From Tranzscheliella williamsii (taxonomy: Eukaryota > Basidiomycota > Ustilaginomycetes > Ustilaginales > Ustilaginaceae), in the NCBI GenBank assembly GCA_023212725.1, contig JALBYF010000020.1:186001-250000 (forward strand): 64,000 bases of DNA, read 5' to 3'. Positions 49,368-59,286 of the stretch are shown here, in pieces (position 1 is the stretch's first letter; each line of letters starts with the position of its first letter). The position numbers and the translations under genes were made by a program. A model generated the notes under the pieces. The model saw only the letters and a list, made by a program, of their open reading frames with translations. It was not told the DNA's origin and made no database searches.

Positions 49368-49871
49368 ATGCCAATCATCCTGTGAGTCTGTCGCACGTAC
49401 GTACTTACTTGTAGCGTGCTGGCTTGTGTAACTACGTTACGGTCGGTGTAACACAGTGTTCACGCCTCACTGCAGCCGCCCACCTACCGCCTGTTTGGCG
49501 ACGCTGATTTTGAAGAGGAGCAAAGGACAAGCACAGTTGGTCTTCGTAGCTATAACCCAATCGGGATCCTACGAGGCTCCAGCAAGCTAGCTCTGCTGCC
49601 ATTCACCTGGCATTGTGTTTGTGATTCGCTGGCTTCCGCTCGCCACCGTTCGGCTGTGCTTTGCGGGCCTAGATGCAATGTGGACAGGTGCAGATTTCAT
49701 TGGCTATGCAGCATGGCACCCTCTGCCCACATGTATCCGAGCCGAAAAAAGGCACAAGAGGTGGTCGCTCACCGTCACCCCCTTTTCTATCCTTTTCGGC
49801 TTAGTCCGTTGGGCAATGTTACGTGCGAGACAATCCAGCTTTGGCTTTTGTTAGATTCTGTCTTGTCTTGA
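49368..49871 (+). CDS. candidate small spliced gene (tentative)
   Basis: A 14-nt first exon, 49368-49381 (ATG in a strong GCCGCCATG context, MPIIL), ends at a GTGAGT donor. The intron (49382-49456, 75 bp) ends ACACAG. The second exon then stays open to a TGA at 49869-49871. The start of the product reads VHASLQPPTYRLFGDADFEE then GLRSYNPIGILRGSSKLALL, which looks protein-like. The last 80 codons (Cys/His/Arg-rich) look non-coding, so a further intron or an earlier end is likely. I do not recognise the family. Transcript data would be needed to fix the model. Confidence 0.4.
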
Positions 49872-49993
49872 CTTCGTGGTGTGGAGGGGCTCGGCTATTA
49901 ATCGGCTTGGGTATCAGGAAGAATATGAACACCACCTTCGGTATTCTAGCTTCCCAGACATCCATGATGTAAAGCCCACACACGCAAGGAAAA

Positions 49994-52519
49994 ATGTCGC
50001 TCCCCGTTGCAACGGGTGAAGAACCGTACGCGGTTTCCACACTGACACTCGAGGTGCCACTTCCTGCGCCGTTTCAACAGCAAGCAAGCGAGCCGTATAC
50101 TTGTCAAGATGGTGGTGCTACCAAGCAAGTCCTGACCGCGGACACAGTTCTGTTCACCATCTACTACCCGACCAAGAGGTCCGGCGCCGCCTCGCCGGCA
50201 GCTTCCTCTGCTGGTTCAAGTAGGCTAGAATGGCTCGAATCCCCCAAACTCAAGTCCATCGCCGGCATTCTCAAATACGCCGGCATGTCCAAGTATCTCG
50301 CCCTTCCCATCCTCTTGTCTGCGTATGGCATCGTCTATCAGAAGATCCCTGCGGTCAGCGATGCTTCTCTCGATGATTCGGCCGTGTTTCCACTTGCCGT
50401 CTTCTCCCATGGTCTCGGTGGTACGCGAACCACCTATTCGTCCTACCTCTGCTCTTTGGCCGCCTCGGGCATCGTGGTCATCGCTGTGGAGCATCGGGAC
50501 GGCTCGGCCTCCTCTACCATCCTTCATCATCCGCCAGCGCATGACAGCGACACTGCCGACCGGCAAGGCTATGGTCTTCGCAGCTGGTTAACCGGTTCGA
50601 AGGGCAAAAATCAAGGCGGAACGGTCGAGACAAAGCTCTATGTCAAGCCAGCAGAGCTAGATGGCCAGCCTGAATCGTTCCCATTCCGAAGGGCCCAAGC
50701 CGATATGCGCCAACTTGAGCTTCGTGCTGCGCTGGATGTCGTGAAGGATATCGCTGCTGGAAACGGTGCCAAGGTGATAGAAACATGCTGTCGCGCACGG
50801 GCAGAAACTGCGGAGGCGAGAAGCCGAAGAGGCCAGGTTCTATCCGAGTTGAGTGGAAAGCTATCTGTCGATAAACCATGGCTGATAGGTCACAGCTTTG
50901 GTGGCGCAACGGCGGTTCAGCTCCTCCGCCAATCTGATTGCCCCTTCGGCCAAGCACTCGTCCTGGATCCATGGATGGAACCCATCCCCATCTCGGGTCC
51001 TGATGTGCTCCCCGTAAGCAAGCCCCTATACATCATCAACAGTGAGGACTTCTCGCTGTGGAGTTCCCACTTTGACGATGTCAAGACCGTAGCCAAGGAG
51101 GCCCAGATCAGCAACGCGGGAAAAGGCTGGCTTATCACGCTGGGAGCAGAGGGAACCGAGAAGAGCGATAACCAAGCCGCCCAGGCGACAGTGCCCACGC
51201 CACTTTCACGGTTGGTCATCGTTCACGACATGTTTGGCACTCTCTTCGGCCTGACAGCCTGCGTCGATGCACTCCTATCGCTCTTCCCGGACCAGTTGCA
51301 ACCCTCCGATCATCTCCCTCCCATCGTGCCAGAATTGGTGGTAATGGACTGGTTTCACGCCACACAGCGAGATTTCACCTACTCAAGCGTGGCTGGCGAG
51401 TATCAGCCGATCGGAAACGTCTTTAGAGGCACTCTTCCTCGGATTTTGCTCCAGGCAGGCATCCTGCCCAAGCGCACGCCCGGCGCTACTCCCCTTACCA
51501 GGGCAGGCTCCTTCAATGACGACGGACGGGCGGAAGAAGCGCTGCAGAATCCTTTCGATGAGTCCGTTACCGAGGCCATGATGGGCGCGTTGATGAAGCT
51601 CCGACCGCGGCCTGGCATGGTGGATGCCTTGACAAAGATTTACCGCGATACGGACGGCAAGGGACGGCTGCCAGCGAGTGTCAAAAAGGTAGATGTGTGG
51701 GCCGCCACAAATGGCTCGCTCGAGCTCGGCCGATCCTCTTTCCTACGCACGCTTGGCGACGTCAACGGGGCGGATCTCGACAGTGAAGCGTCAAAGGAAG
51801 GCAAAGACCCCGGCGAGGCCGCGGTGGGCGCAGGTATTGGTCTTGTCAGCTGTGACGAGATCGGTGTGGCCAAGCCGGACCAGAAAGTGTATGCCGAAAT
51901 CTTGCGACGGATTAAAGCCGAACCTGTCGATGCCGATGCAGCCGTCAAAGAGTACCAGGGTATCTGGTTCGTTGCTTCTCACACCTGGGACCTGTTCGCC
52001 GCAAGGAAAGCCGGCTTTCGGACGGCGTGGGTCACTTACGAAGAGTTCTACTCTTGTCCAGCCGTTCACGGCACGCCAGACGTTGTTGGACGCGATCTTG
52101 AAGAAGTCGCTGAGAAAATTCTTGCTTACGAAAGGAATCAGCAGAGGCAGGATGATCCTGCGTCGTTGCCAACGCCTGGATGGACGTACAGAAAGGAAGA
52201 GCAGGAGAACGGAGGGACGCCGGCAAGCCAGCACACGTCTTTCTCCGATTTCCCCTTCCTATTGCCCTCGATGTCCAAATTCATAGGCAGTGTGCCGGTA
52301 CGATCCATCTTGGACATCAACCAACAGATTACAAAGCGGCTAGTACGGGGAGACAAAAGGGAGCATGAGGATGGTGTCTTCGAGGGACTCCAGCCGGAGC
52401 AAGAGGAGATGCCTTGGCGTGTATGGGCGGAGGGGCAGCCTCGCCCTGCTGGCCCCGCTGCAGAGCAGCCTGGCGGCCCTACGCAGCGCAAGGGCCGTAT
52501 CATTGTCCATGCCATCTAG
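49994..52519 (+). CDS. PAF-acetylhydrolase with a HAD-family domain inserted in it
   Basis: 841 residues in one frame. Residues 1-400 are a PAF-acetylhydrolase/lipase alpha/beta domain: FSHGLGGTRT oxyanion loop, nucleophile Ser301 in GHSFGG, acid Asp325 in VLDPWMEP. The expected His motif does not follow at once. Instead, about residues 405-700 form a complete haloacid dehalogenase-like domain: VIVHDMFGTLF (nucleophile Asp412), ATNGS (Thr572-Gly574), VAKPDQ (Lys627) and VASHTWDLFAARKAG (Asp666). Then the lipase resumes with QHTSFSDFPFL (His747) and its last helices. Both catalytic sets are intact. It likely hydrolyses short acyl esters of phospholipids; the HAD substrate is unknown. No signal peptide. 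Confidence 0.9.
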   Translation: MSLPVATGEEPYAVSTLTLEVPLPAPFQQQASEPYTCQDGGATKQVLTADTVLFTIYYPTKRSGAASPAASSAGSSRLEWLESPKLKSIAGILKYAGMSKYLALPILLSAYGIVYQKIPAVSDASLDDSAVFPLAVFSHGLGGTRTTYSSYLCSLAASGIVVIAVEHRDGSASSTILHHPPAHDSDTADRQGYGLRSWLTGSKGKNQGGTVETKLYVKPAELDGQPESFPFRRAQADMRQLELRAALDVVKDIAAGNGAKVIETCCRARAETAEARSRRGQVLSELSGKLSVDKPWLIGHSFGGATAVQLLRQSDCPFGQALVLDPWMEPIPISGPDVLPVSKPLYIINSEDFSLWSSHFDDVKTVAKEAQISNAGKGWLITLGAEGTEKSDNQAAQATVPTPLSRLVIVHDMFGTLFGLTACVDALLSLFPDQLQPSDHLPPIVPELVVMDWFHATQRDFTYSSVAGEYQPIGNVFRGTLPRILLQAGILPKRTPGATPLTRAGSFNDDGRAEEALQNPFDESVTEAMMGALMKLRPRPGMVDALTKIYRDTDGKGRLPASVKKVDVWAATNGSLELGRSSFLRTLGDVNGADLDSEASKEGKDPGEAAVGAGIGLVSCDEIGVAKPDQKVYAEILRRIKAEPVDADAAVKEYQGIWFVASHTWDLFAARKAGFRTAWVTYEEFYSCPAVHGTPDVVGRDLEEVAEKILAYERNQQRQDDPASLPTPGWTYRKEEQENGGTPASQHTSFSDFPFLLPSMSKFIGSVPVRSILDINQQITKRLVRGDKREHEDGVFEGLQPEQEEMPWRVWAEGQPRPAGPAAEQPGGPTQRKGRIIVHAI

Positions 52520-53160
52520 AGCTGCGCTTGCCTTTGTCATGCCACGCTACTGGAGCACGTCCAGACGTTGCACTTTTCTTCATAGCAACTCCCCCTACGT
52601 GACCTCCAAGCGACCTCTCCGCGATTGTGGGATCGGGAGGCAGCATTAAAATCGGGTCGATCTAGCGGCCGAGTTTGCGTGCCGATTTCTGATGGCCGGC
52701 AAAGAGGCCGCGATGAGACGCGCTCGGAGTTGGCCGAGTTCAACACTTGCTCGATCCTTCGTTGAACAAGCTGCGACAACTCGTCTGTCCAGCTCACCGA
52801 GACGGCCGTTGGATTGAGGAGCAAAGTATTTGACATCCACTGGGTGGGGTTTGTCACCCTGCGTTGGGCGAAGCTCGACGTCCTGGTCGTTGAAAGGGGT
52901 GCGAAAGGCTTATAGCGAAGGCATGGTTATCTATTGCTATCAGCTCGACTCGGGTTGGATCCAATCAGCCGCTCGCGCTGGTGTGTGGGGGAAGTAGATG
53001 TGGCCTTGGCCGCGCAATTGCTGTTATCCGCCTTGTATGGGCTAGCGTTTCTGTTTCTCCCCCTCTTCCCTCCATCTCTGCTCTTCTCCCCCCCCCGGCA
53101 ACCCCCATCTCGTCCGCATTGGCTTCCGCTCCGCCCAACGTACATCGCAAAGCGCCTACC
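52520..53160. other. intergenic, promoter of the allantoate gene
   Basis: 641 bp with no gene. A pyrimidine-rich stretch with a C9 run (around 53088-53097) lies just before the next start codon. Confidence 0.5.
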
Positions 53161-55107
53161 ATGACGTCTGTTCCTCTGGAGAAATTCGCAGAGGTGTTTG
53201 GGAGCACCTCCACCGAGATCTCGTCGGTCGCTCTGGGCGGCCGCATTCTGAGCACTTCGGACGAGTGGTTTGCGCCAGCGTCATCGCTGCTCAAGGTGGG
53301 GCCTGCGCCATCGCTCAGGGGCACGTTCGGGCCCAAGGGTGCCTTGTTCGACGGCTGGGAGACTCGTCGACACAACCCCACTTATGACTGGGTCATCGTG
53401 CGCCTGGGCCCCAAAGCTGGCGGCCAGCTCGTCGGCTTCGATGTAGACACTGCCCACTTCTCCGGGAACGAGGCCCCTGAAATTGAGATCTACGGCCTTG
53501 CCCTTACGCCTGAAGAGGAGGCCCAAATCGGCAATGCGCTGCCCGCTGACGACAAGCGATGGGAGAGCCTCGTGCCCACCACACCCTGCGGCCCCTCGCA
53601 GCGACATCTGCTGGCGCTGGATCAGTCAAAGTACCCCAAGGTCTACACCCACATCAAGCTTCACATGATCCCGGACGGCGGGATCGCCCGCTTCCGCGTC
53701 TACGGCATCATCCCCCCACCCCCTGTCGGTTCGGGCGAAGGCGAACAGGTGGACCCCCAGAACGCGGCGCTCAACCTTCTCGACCTCGCCCACTGCCTCA
53801 ACGGCGGTCGCGTCGTCTTCACCGACGACCAACACTTTGGCGCCGGCTCCAACATCATCTTGCCCGGCCGGGGCAAAGACATGGGTGACGGCTGGGAAAC
53901 CCGCCGGTCGCGCGAAAAGGGCCACTTCAACTGGTCTATTGTCAAGCTGTAAGTTGCTCTTGCGCAGCAGGCCAATAACAGGTTTGCGGCTGATGGCATT
54001 TGCTGATTCTTTTGTCGTTTGGGGGCGACGTTCCGAATAGAGGCGAGCCTGGTGTGCTAGCGTACGCGGAAGTCGACACGGCGCATTTCCTTGGCAACTT
54101 TCCGGAGTCGACCGAGCTGCTAGGCACGGTGCATACGGATGCGGGTGTGCCTGGCAGCGATGCTCAGTGGACGACGCTGCTGCCACGGACCAAGCTGGGG
54201 CCCGGTCGACGCCACTTCTTTGGGCTAGAGCAGGGTGGAGGCGCGGCCTACACGCACGTCATGGTCAAGATGCATCCTGACGGCGGCATCAAGCGGCTGC
54301 GCGTCTTTGGGCGACGTGCAGGTGCGCTGGCCTCGGCGGGGGTTGACGCGGCGGCGCTGCCCGCCGTGGCCGTGCCCGAGGATGTGCAAGACCCGCTGCC
54401 TTCGGCGACGTCGGATCCTTTTGCGCCGGTAAGTGCGGCTACCTCGCTTGCCTCCGACCCTGTCGCGGCTCTGCCTGCGTCGGCGGCGGGTGTCATCTTG
54501 CGCGGGCAGGCGCTGCGCACGATACCGCTGACGACCGCCGGGTTTGCACCGTACGGCGCGGTGATCGATGGGCCGCCGGCGGACGACACTGCAGAGCCGT
54601 TCCGCGTGGTCAACCAGGGGACGGCGCGCAAGTACGTGGCGCGCGCTCGCATCGTCGACGCCTACCCGGCGGCGGCGGGCGCGGCGACCAACGTCCACGT
54701 CTACCGCTGCCAGCCCGCGCGCCTGCCGTTCGAGGTGCAGCTCCTCGAGCGCCACCGCTTCACCACGCAGGCGTTCCTCCCCATGACCCCCCCGCACGCC
54801 GCCCAGGACGGCTACCTCGTCGTCGTCGCCCTCAACGGCCAAGGTACGCACCCCGCTTCGTGGCCCCCCGACCCGCTGCTGACCCTACCACCCTCTCTCA
54901 TCCTCTCCTCCCCGCCCAACAGATGACCGCCCAGACCTGAGCTCGCTCGCCGTCTTCCGCGCCACCACCCAGCAAGGCATCCAGTACCACCCCGGCATCT
55001 GGCACCACCCCATGATAGCCCTCGGCACCGCCCCCACCGACTTTGCCTGCATCGTCAACGAGAGCCCGCTCCAGCCCGAGCTCGACTGCGACGAGGTCGC
55101 CGTCTAG
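53161..55107 (+). CDS. DAL2-DAL3: bifunctional allantoicase / ureidoglycolate lyase fusion
   Basis: Three exons (53161-53948, 54041-54843, 54923-55107) give 591 residues. Intron 1 (92 bp, GTAAGT) and intron 2 (79 bp, GTACGC, branch CTGAC) both keep the frame. The first ~355 residues are allantoicase with its internal duplication: GWETRRHNPTYDW and GWETRRSREKGHFNW, and DTAHFSGNEAPE and DTAHFLGNFPES. An Ala/Pro/Ser linker (about 356-413) leads to a ureidoglycolate lyase domain ending in YHPGIWHHPMIALG, the family's His motif. Together these turn allantoate into ureidoglycolate plus urea, then glyoxylate plus a second urea. In yeast these are two genes, DAL2 and DAL3. A cytosolic or peroxisomal site is not indicated. 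Confidence 0.95.
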
Positions 55108-55231
55108 ATGCCTTCCGCAAGCGTCGCATGTACTCAGCGCGCACAGCCTCGTTCCACATTACTAACAGCAACGGCACACGCAGGGCCGGATCGTGAGAGA
55201 TGGTTGTGCCTGTCTGTGGTGGTTGCAGAGT

Positions 55232-55990
55232 CTACGCGGTGGGAAGGGGGGCGGAGAGGGTAGGGGAGGTGGGGGGTGGTTTGTGGGGTAGGTAGGCGGG
55301 GTGGTTTGGGGCGGGGGCGGTGCGGAGGAGGAGGAGGGGTGGTTCTAAGCGGAGGCGGATGGTGTGTCTGCGTGAGGTGGAAGCGACCGAGACCCAGGTG
55401 TGGGTGAGGGAGGGGGGGAGGAGGGCTGCGAGGGCGAGGGCAGGTGGTTGGGTGTGCGGGATGGGGAGGGCGGGGGGGTTGTGCGGGTGTGTGTCGGTGG
55501 TGGGTGCGTGGAAGCGGAAGGTGACGGGTGCCTGTGTGAGCGCGAGCGCGGCGCTGGCAGCGCCGACCGCAATTGCCACCACCGCCGCCGCCGTAGCAAC
55601 CACCCCGCCGCCACGCACGCCCGCCACCACCGCCACCCCCGTCGCGGCGCCCACCACCCAGAATACAATCCCCACCCCACCCCCCGACAGCACCACCCGC
55701 CCGCGCATCGCCGACCCGTACGCATCCGCCCCCAGCACCACCCGCCGCAAACACGCCTCCTCCACCGACATCCCCGCCACCGCCAGATACAGCACCACCG
55801 GCATCCCCACCACCAGCGACACCACCACCAGCACTGGCAGCGCCAGCACCCCCTTCCCCGCCCAGCTCCGCCAAAGCACCCCCGCGTACACCACCATCAG
55901 CCCCACCGTAGGCAGCACATACCGCCGCCCACCGACTTGCATCACTCCGTCCGCGCGTTCATCCCGTTCCCGATCCGTAGAGGAGGCCAT
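55232..55990 (-). CDS. small multi-pass membrane protein, unknown
   Basis: 252 residues from the ATG at 55990 (MASSTDRERDERADG). Four or five hydrophobic helices (LPTVGLMVVYAGVLW, VLALPVLVVVSLVVGMPVVL, GIVFWVVGAATGVAVVAGV, VVATAAAVVAIAVGAASA) are followed by a Pro/His/Thr-rich tail that may be the cytosolic end. I do not recognise the family. The frame stays open upstream into the neighbouring transposon's terminal repeat, so the start is a judgement. A TATTTAA-like box (56137-56146, minus strand) survives between the ATG and the transposon. Confidence 0.7.
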   Translation of the reverse strand: MASSTDRERDERADGVMQVGGRRYVLPTVGLMVVYAGVLWRSWAGKGVLALPVLVVVSLVVGMPVVLYLAVAGMSVEEACLRRVVLGADAYGSAMRGRVVLSGGGVGIVFWVVGAATGVAVVAGVRGGGVVATAAAVVAIAVGAASAALALTQAPVTFRFHAPTTDTHPHNPPALPIPHTQPPALALAALLPPSLTHTWVSVASTSRRHTIRLRLEPPLLLLRTAPAPNHPAYLPHKPPPTSPTLSAPLPTA

Positions 55991-56203
55991 CCCGCAAGTC
56001 CAGTGCACCGCTGCTGGTCGCCCTGGGTCTAGAGCAACGAGGTTGTCGAACAGAAGCAAGCAGCTGACATCCACCCTGCGCACGCTATTAAATTGTTGCG
56101 ACGTGGAAAATACCCGCTTGCAAGCAAAAAAGCCAGCTTTAAATACTGTCGAAAAATCAGGCACCTTGGTCTGGGATATGGTACGTGTGAGTATTGATAC
56201 ATC

Positions 56204-56209
56204 TCCGCA
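56204..56209. repeat. target-site duplication, left copy
   Basis: TCCGCA directly abuts the left terminal repeat. The same six bases follow the right repeat at 62171-62176. Six is short for Mutator-like elements, which usually duplicate 8-11 bp. Confidence 0.75.
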
Positions 56210-56293
56210 GGGGCAATGATATATGAACCACACTTTTTCCTAGATGAACCACAATCTCCCGATGCGAAACTAAGATCTGATCTAACATATTCA
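56210..56293 (+). repeat. left terminal inverted repeat (84 bp)
   Basis: Begins GGGGCAATGATATATG and ends CATATTCA. It is identical to the reverse complement of 62087-62170. It contains two ATGAACCACA words about 23 bp apart, a possible transposase-binding repeat. Confidence 0.95.
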
Positions 56294-56723
56294 CCAGTTG
56301 TGCGATGTGCTTGTCTGCACGTGTGCAAAGCATTAGCACAATAGTATAAAGCTGTCTGTTGTCCCGGTGACCAGCAACACTATGACAGGAGACCAACATA
56401 GACAGAAGGAGTCTTTGGCAGACCCACAGCAGACTGCATTGGCCGTTAGATGACTCGTAGCGTAGCTCTTGAATGTGGTGTAGCTCGTGAATGTAGCGGT
56501 CACAAATTGGCCTGTCGCTTGAGAGATCACCCAAGACCTTCGCATTGGAGCGATACAGCTATTTGACTGAGAGTAAATTACATAGACGATGGCAAGGGTC
56601 TGCAAAGAACCCGCGAAGGACTAGGACGCATTGGCCCAGATCATAAGGTCTAAGATAGCAGCAAAGACCTTGCTAAGCTCTCCCGTAACTGACCATACGC
56701 CCCTTTCCCCTAATAGATCAACA
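56294..56723. other. transposon 5' region
   Basis: 430 bp between the left terminal repeat and the transposase start; holds a TATAAAG at 56345-56351. No ORF of note. Confidence 0.5.
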
Positions 56724-58685
56724 ATGTCGATAGCACAGAGCGGTCCCTTCCTCAGCCTGGAAGATGCTATTGCACAAAGCCGACAGCATGCATATGACGA
56801 GGGCTTCGCTCTGAAGGTTGCGAGATCGGACCATCAAAGGCAAACTGCAACACTCAAATGTGATCGGGGTGGACTGCCAGTAGAAAGCTTCAAGGTTGCC
56901 ATACCTAGCAAGCAGAGACAAACAATGAGCCGGCGTCTCAACTGTCCGTACATGATACAGATATCTAGGTTCTATGCAGCAACAGAGCCCCGGTGGAGGG
57001 TTATCAAGACGGTAACCGACCATAATCACCACATTGCATCCTCCCTGTCTGTGCATCCACTTGCCCGCCGCTTGAACTTGGAGCAACAAGCTCTTGTAGC
57101 TAGCCTCACAGCCGCTGGAACACCCCCAAGGAACATCATCGCAGCTTTGAAGAAGGAGTTTCCAGACTGTGTAGTCATCAATCGTGACATATACAACGAG
57201 AGAGCTAGGATCAGGGCACAAGAGATAGATCAACGCCCGCCAATGCTGGTGTTACTTGATGAGCTTCGAAAGACAGGCCAATGCTATGCCTATCAGACAA
57301 ATACTGAAGGCCAGGTCACATACCTCTTCTGGGCTCACCCGAAGTCTATCAAGCTAGCACAGCGGTTTGTACATTCCTTGGTAATGGATGCAACCTACAA
57401 GACAAACCGGTTCCGTATGCCCATGCTCCATGTAGTCGGAATGACATGCTTCAACACATCTTTCACAGTAGCGATTGCTTTCATGAAGAGCGAAACCTCG
57501 GCGGCATATGAGTGGGCAATGCAACAGCTGTCAATGATCTTTGCCAATAGAGCCCAGCCGGCTTGCATAACGACGGACAGGGAGTTGGCTTTGATCAATG
57601 CAATAGCATCAACGTTCCCAATGTCGAACCACCTACTATGTGTCTGGCATATCAATAAGAACATAACTGCACATTGCAAGACAATACTCACCAGAACGGG
57701 GGAATGGCCAGCCTTCGAACAAACCTGGCAGAAAGTCATTCATGCCCGAGATATAGCAACGTTTGAGGAGGAGTGGGTGGGTATGGAAGCAAAGTACTCG
57801 GCTCATCCAATACTGATCAACTACCTTCAACGTACATGGCTACCATTTCGCAAGAAGTTTGTAAAGGCATGGACTGACAAAGTCAGACACTTTGGCAACG
57901 CAACTACATCACGAGCCGAAGGCCAGCATTCGGCGTTGAAACTATACCTTCAGACTTCAACAAAAGACCTGCGAGATGCCATTAAGTCATTCAGTCTGTC
58001 TATAGAAAACAGGACAGACGCATATGAGCACAGTGTGCGAGATGAGAGGCTGAAGGTTGGCTTCACATTCACTAAAGATAGCATGTACAAGAATGTGCAT
58101 GGAAAGATCTCGCAGTTCGCCTTGAAACAAGTGCACAAGCAGTACGTTGTTGCAAGAGCGAGGCGTCTGCTTCAGGAAGCTTGCACAGGGACATTCGAAA
58201 TGACCATGGGCCTACCCTGTCAACATACACTGTGAACGCTCAAGGAGGAAGGAAAGTCTCTGCAGATGCAGCACTTTCATCGCCAATGGTTCCTGTTGGA
58301 TGCACACAATGTCCTAGCGCTGGAAGATCATGCACCTGCCCAGCCGGTTGACCTTAGTCCAATCTTCGATAACATTCAAGCCACTTATGATATATTGCCA
58401 GAACACCAACAAGCTGATATGAAAGAGAAGCTGGCCGATCTGTCACAGACAAGCATATCGATCTTTGATCCCGCCGTCATACGATCAAGAGCAAGACCAT
58501 TAGGCTCCCTTAGCTCACTGTCTCAACAAGCTTTGAGGCGTTTTGATTCATCCACCCGAAGGCTACCGTCCCTGCATGAGGTAGTGGAGCGGTCTGCTGC
58601 TCGTGCAATCAATGTTTGCAGCGGTTGCCGGCAACGCGGCCATAATCTGCGCACCTGCCCCGAAAGGGCTACATCTGAAAGCTAG
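56724..58685 (+). pseudogene. MULE transposase, interrupted by one in-frame TGA
   Basis: From ATG 56724 the frame holds 653 codons broken only by TGA at 58233-58235, after which it continues in the same frame. The N-terminal FAR1-like zinc region (C...C...HNHH) is followed by the MULE transposase domain with the acidic residues in MDATYKTNRF, TTDREL and TSRAEGQHSALK and the VWHINKN motif. A SWIM-like GLPCQH segment is split by the stop. The C-terminus has a zinc knuckle, CSGCRQRGHNLRTC. The break lies where relatives have a variable residue and could be a CGA-to-TGA change at a CpG. Whether the truncated 503-residue product still works is unknown; readthrough cannot be excluded. Confidence 0.88.
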
Positions 58686-59286
58686 GCATTACAAATGATC
58701 AAAAGACCTTACCAGGGCGAGTGTGATAGGAAGCTGTCATGAGGGGTTCATCATAGTCAAGTACTCACAATGTTACGACGAGGACTGCCCATTCACTAGT
58801 CGAGCGCTTGAGAGCATGAAGTTTTGGTTGTCTCTTAAGCGACGACTCTTTATGCTTCAGTGGTCGCCTATTACAACCGCCAAAAAGCATTTGACTCATG
58901 CGACGCGCCACAAAAGCTCAGCAAAAGCGACTTCTTTCACAATGTGCTGCCACTGATCTTTATGCACAATCTTTGCTTGTTCGTTACCCATGTAAGAGTA
59001 TAGGAGTGTTTGCACCATACTATAGTGCATAGGAGCAACCCGTAATCATTGGCCATTGATCGCAAGTGTGAGATATCTGAGGGAGGAGCACGGCGCTTCG
59101 AAAACAGTCCTGTTTTCGGCCATCTGTCTATCCTCGGATTTTCCTTGACATTTCGTTGCATGATATCAAGCATATAATCTGTTCTGAAGCGGGACATACA
59201 TGTATGTAAACATCTAAGCATCATACTTCCTTCCTGAAGCCCTTTCCACAAGCGGCAATGTACAACCTACGTCCGCATCTGTAGCT
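58686..59286. other. transposon internal spacer 1
   Basis: 601 bp between transposase and the second gene. No ORF with coding character; probably terminator and promoter sequence. Confidence 0.5.
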
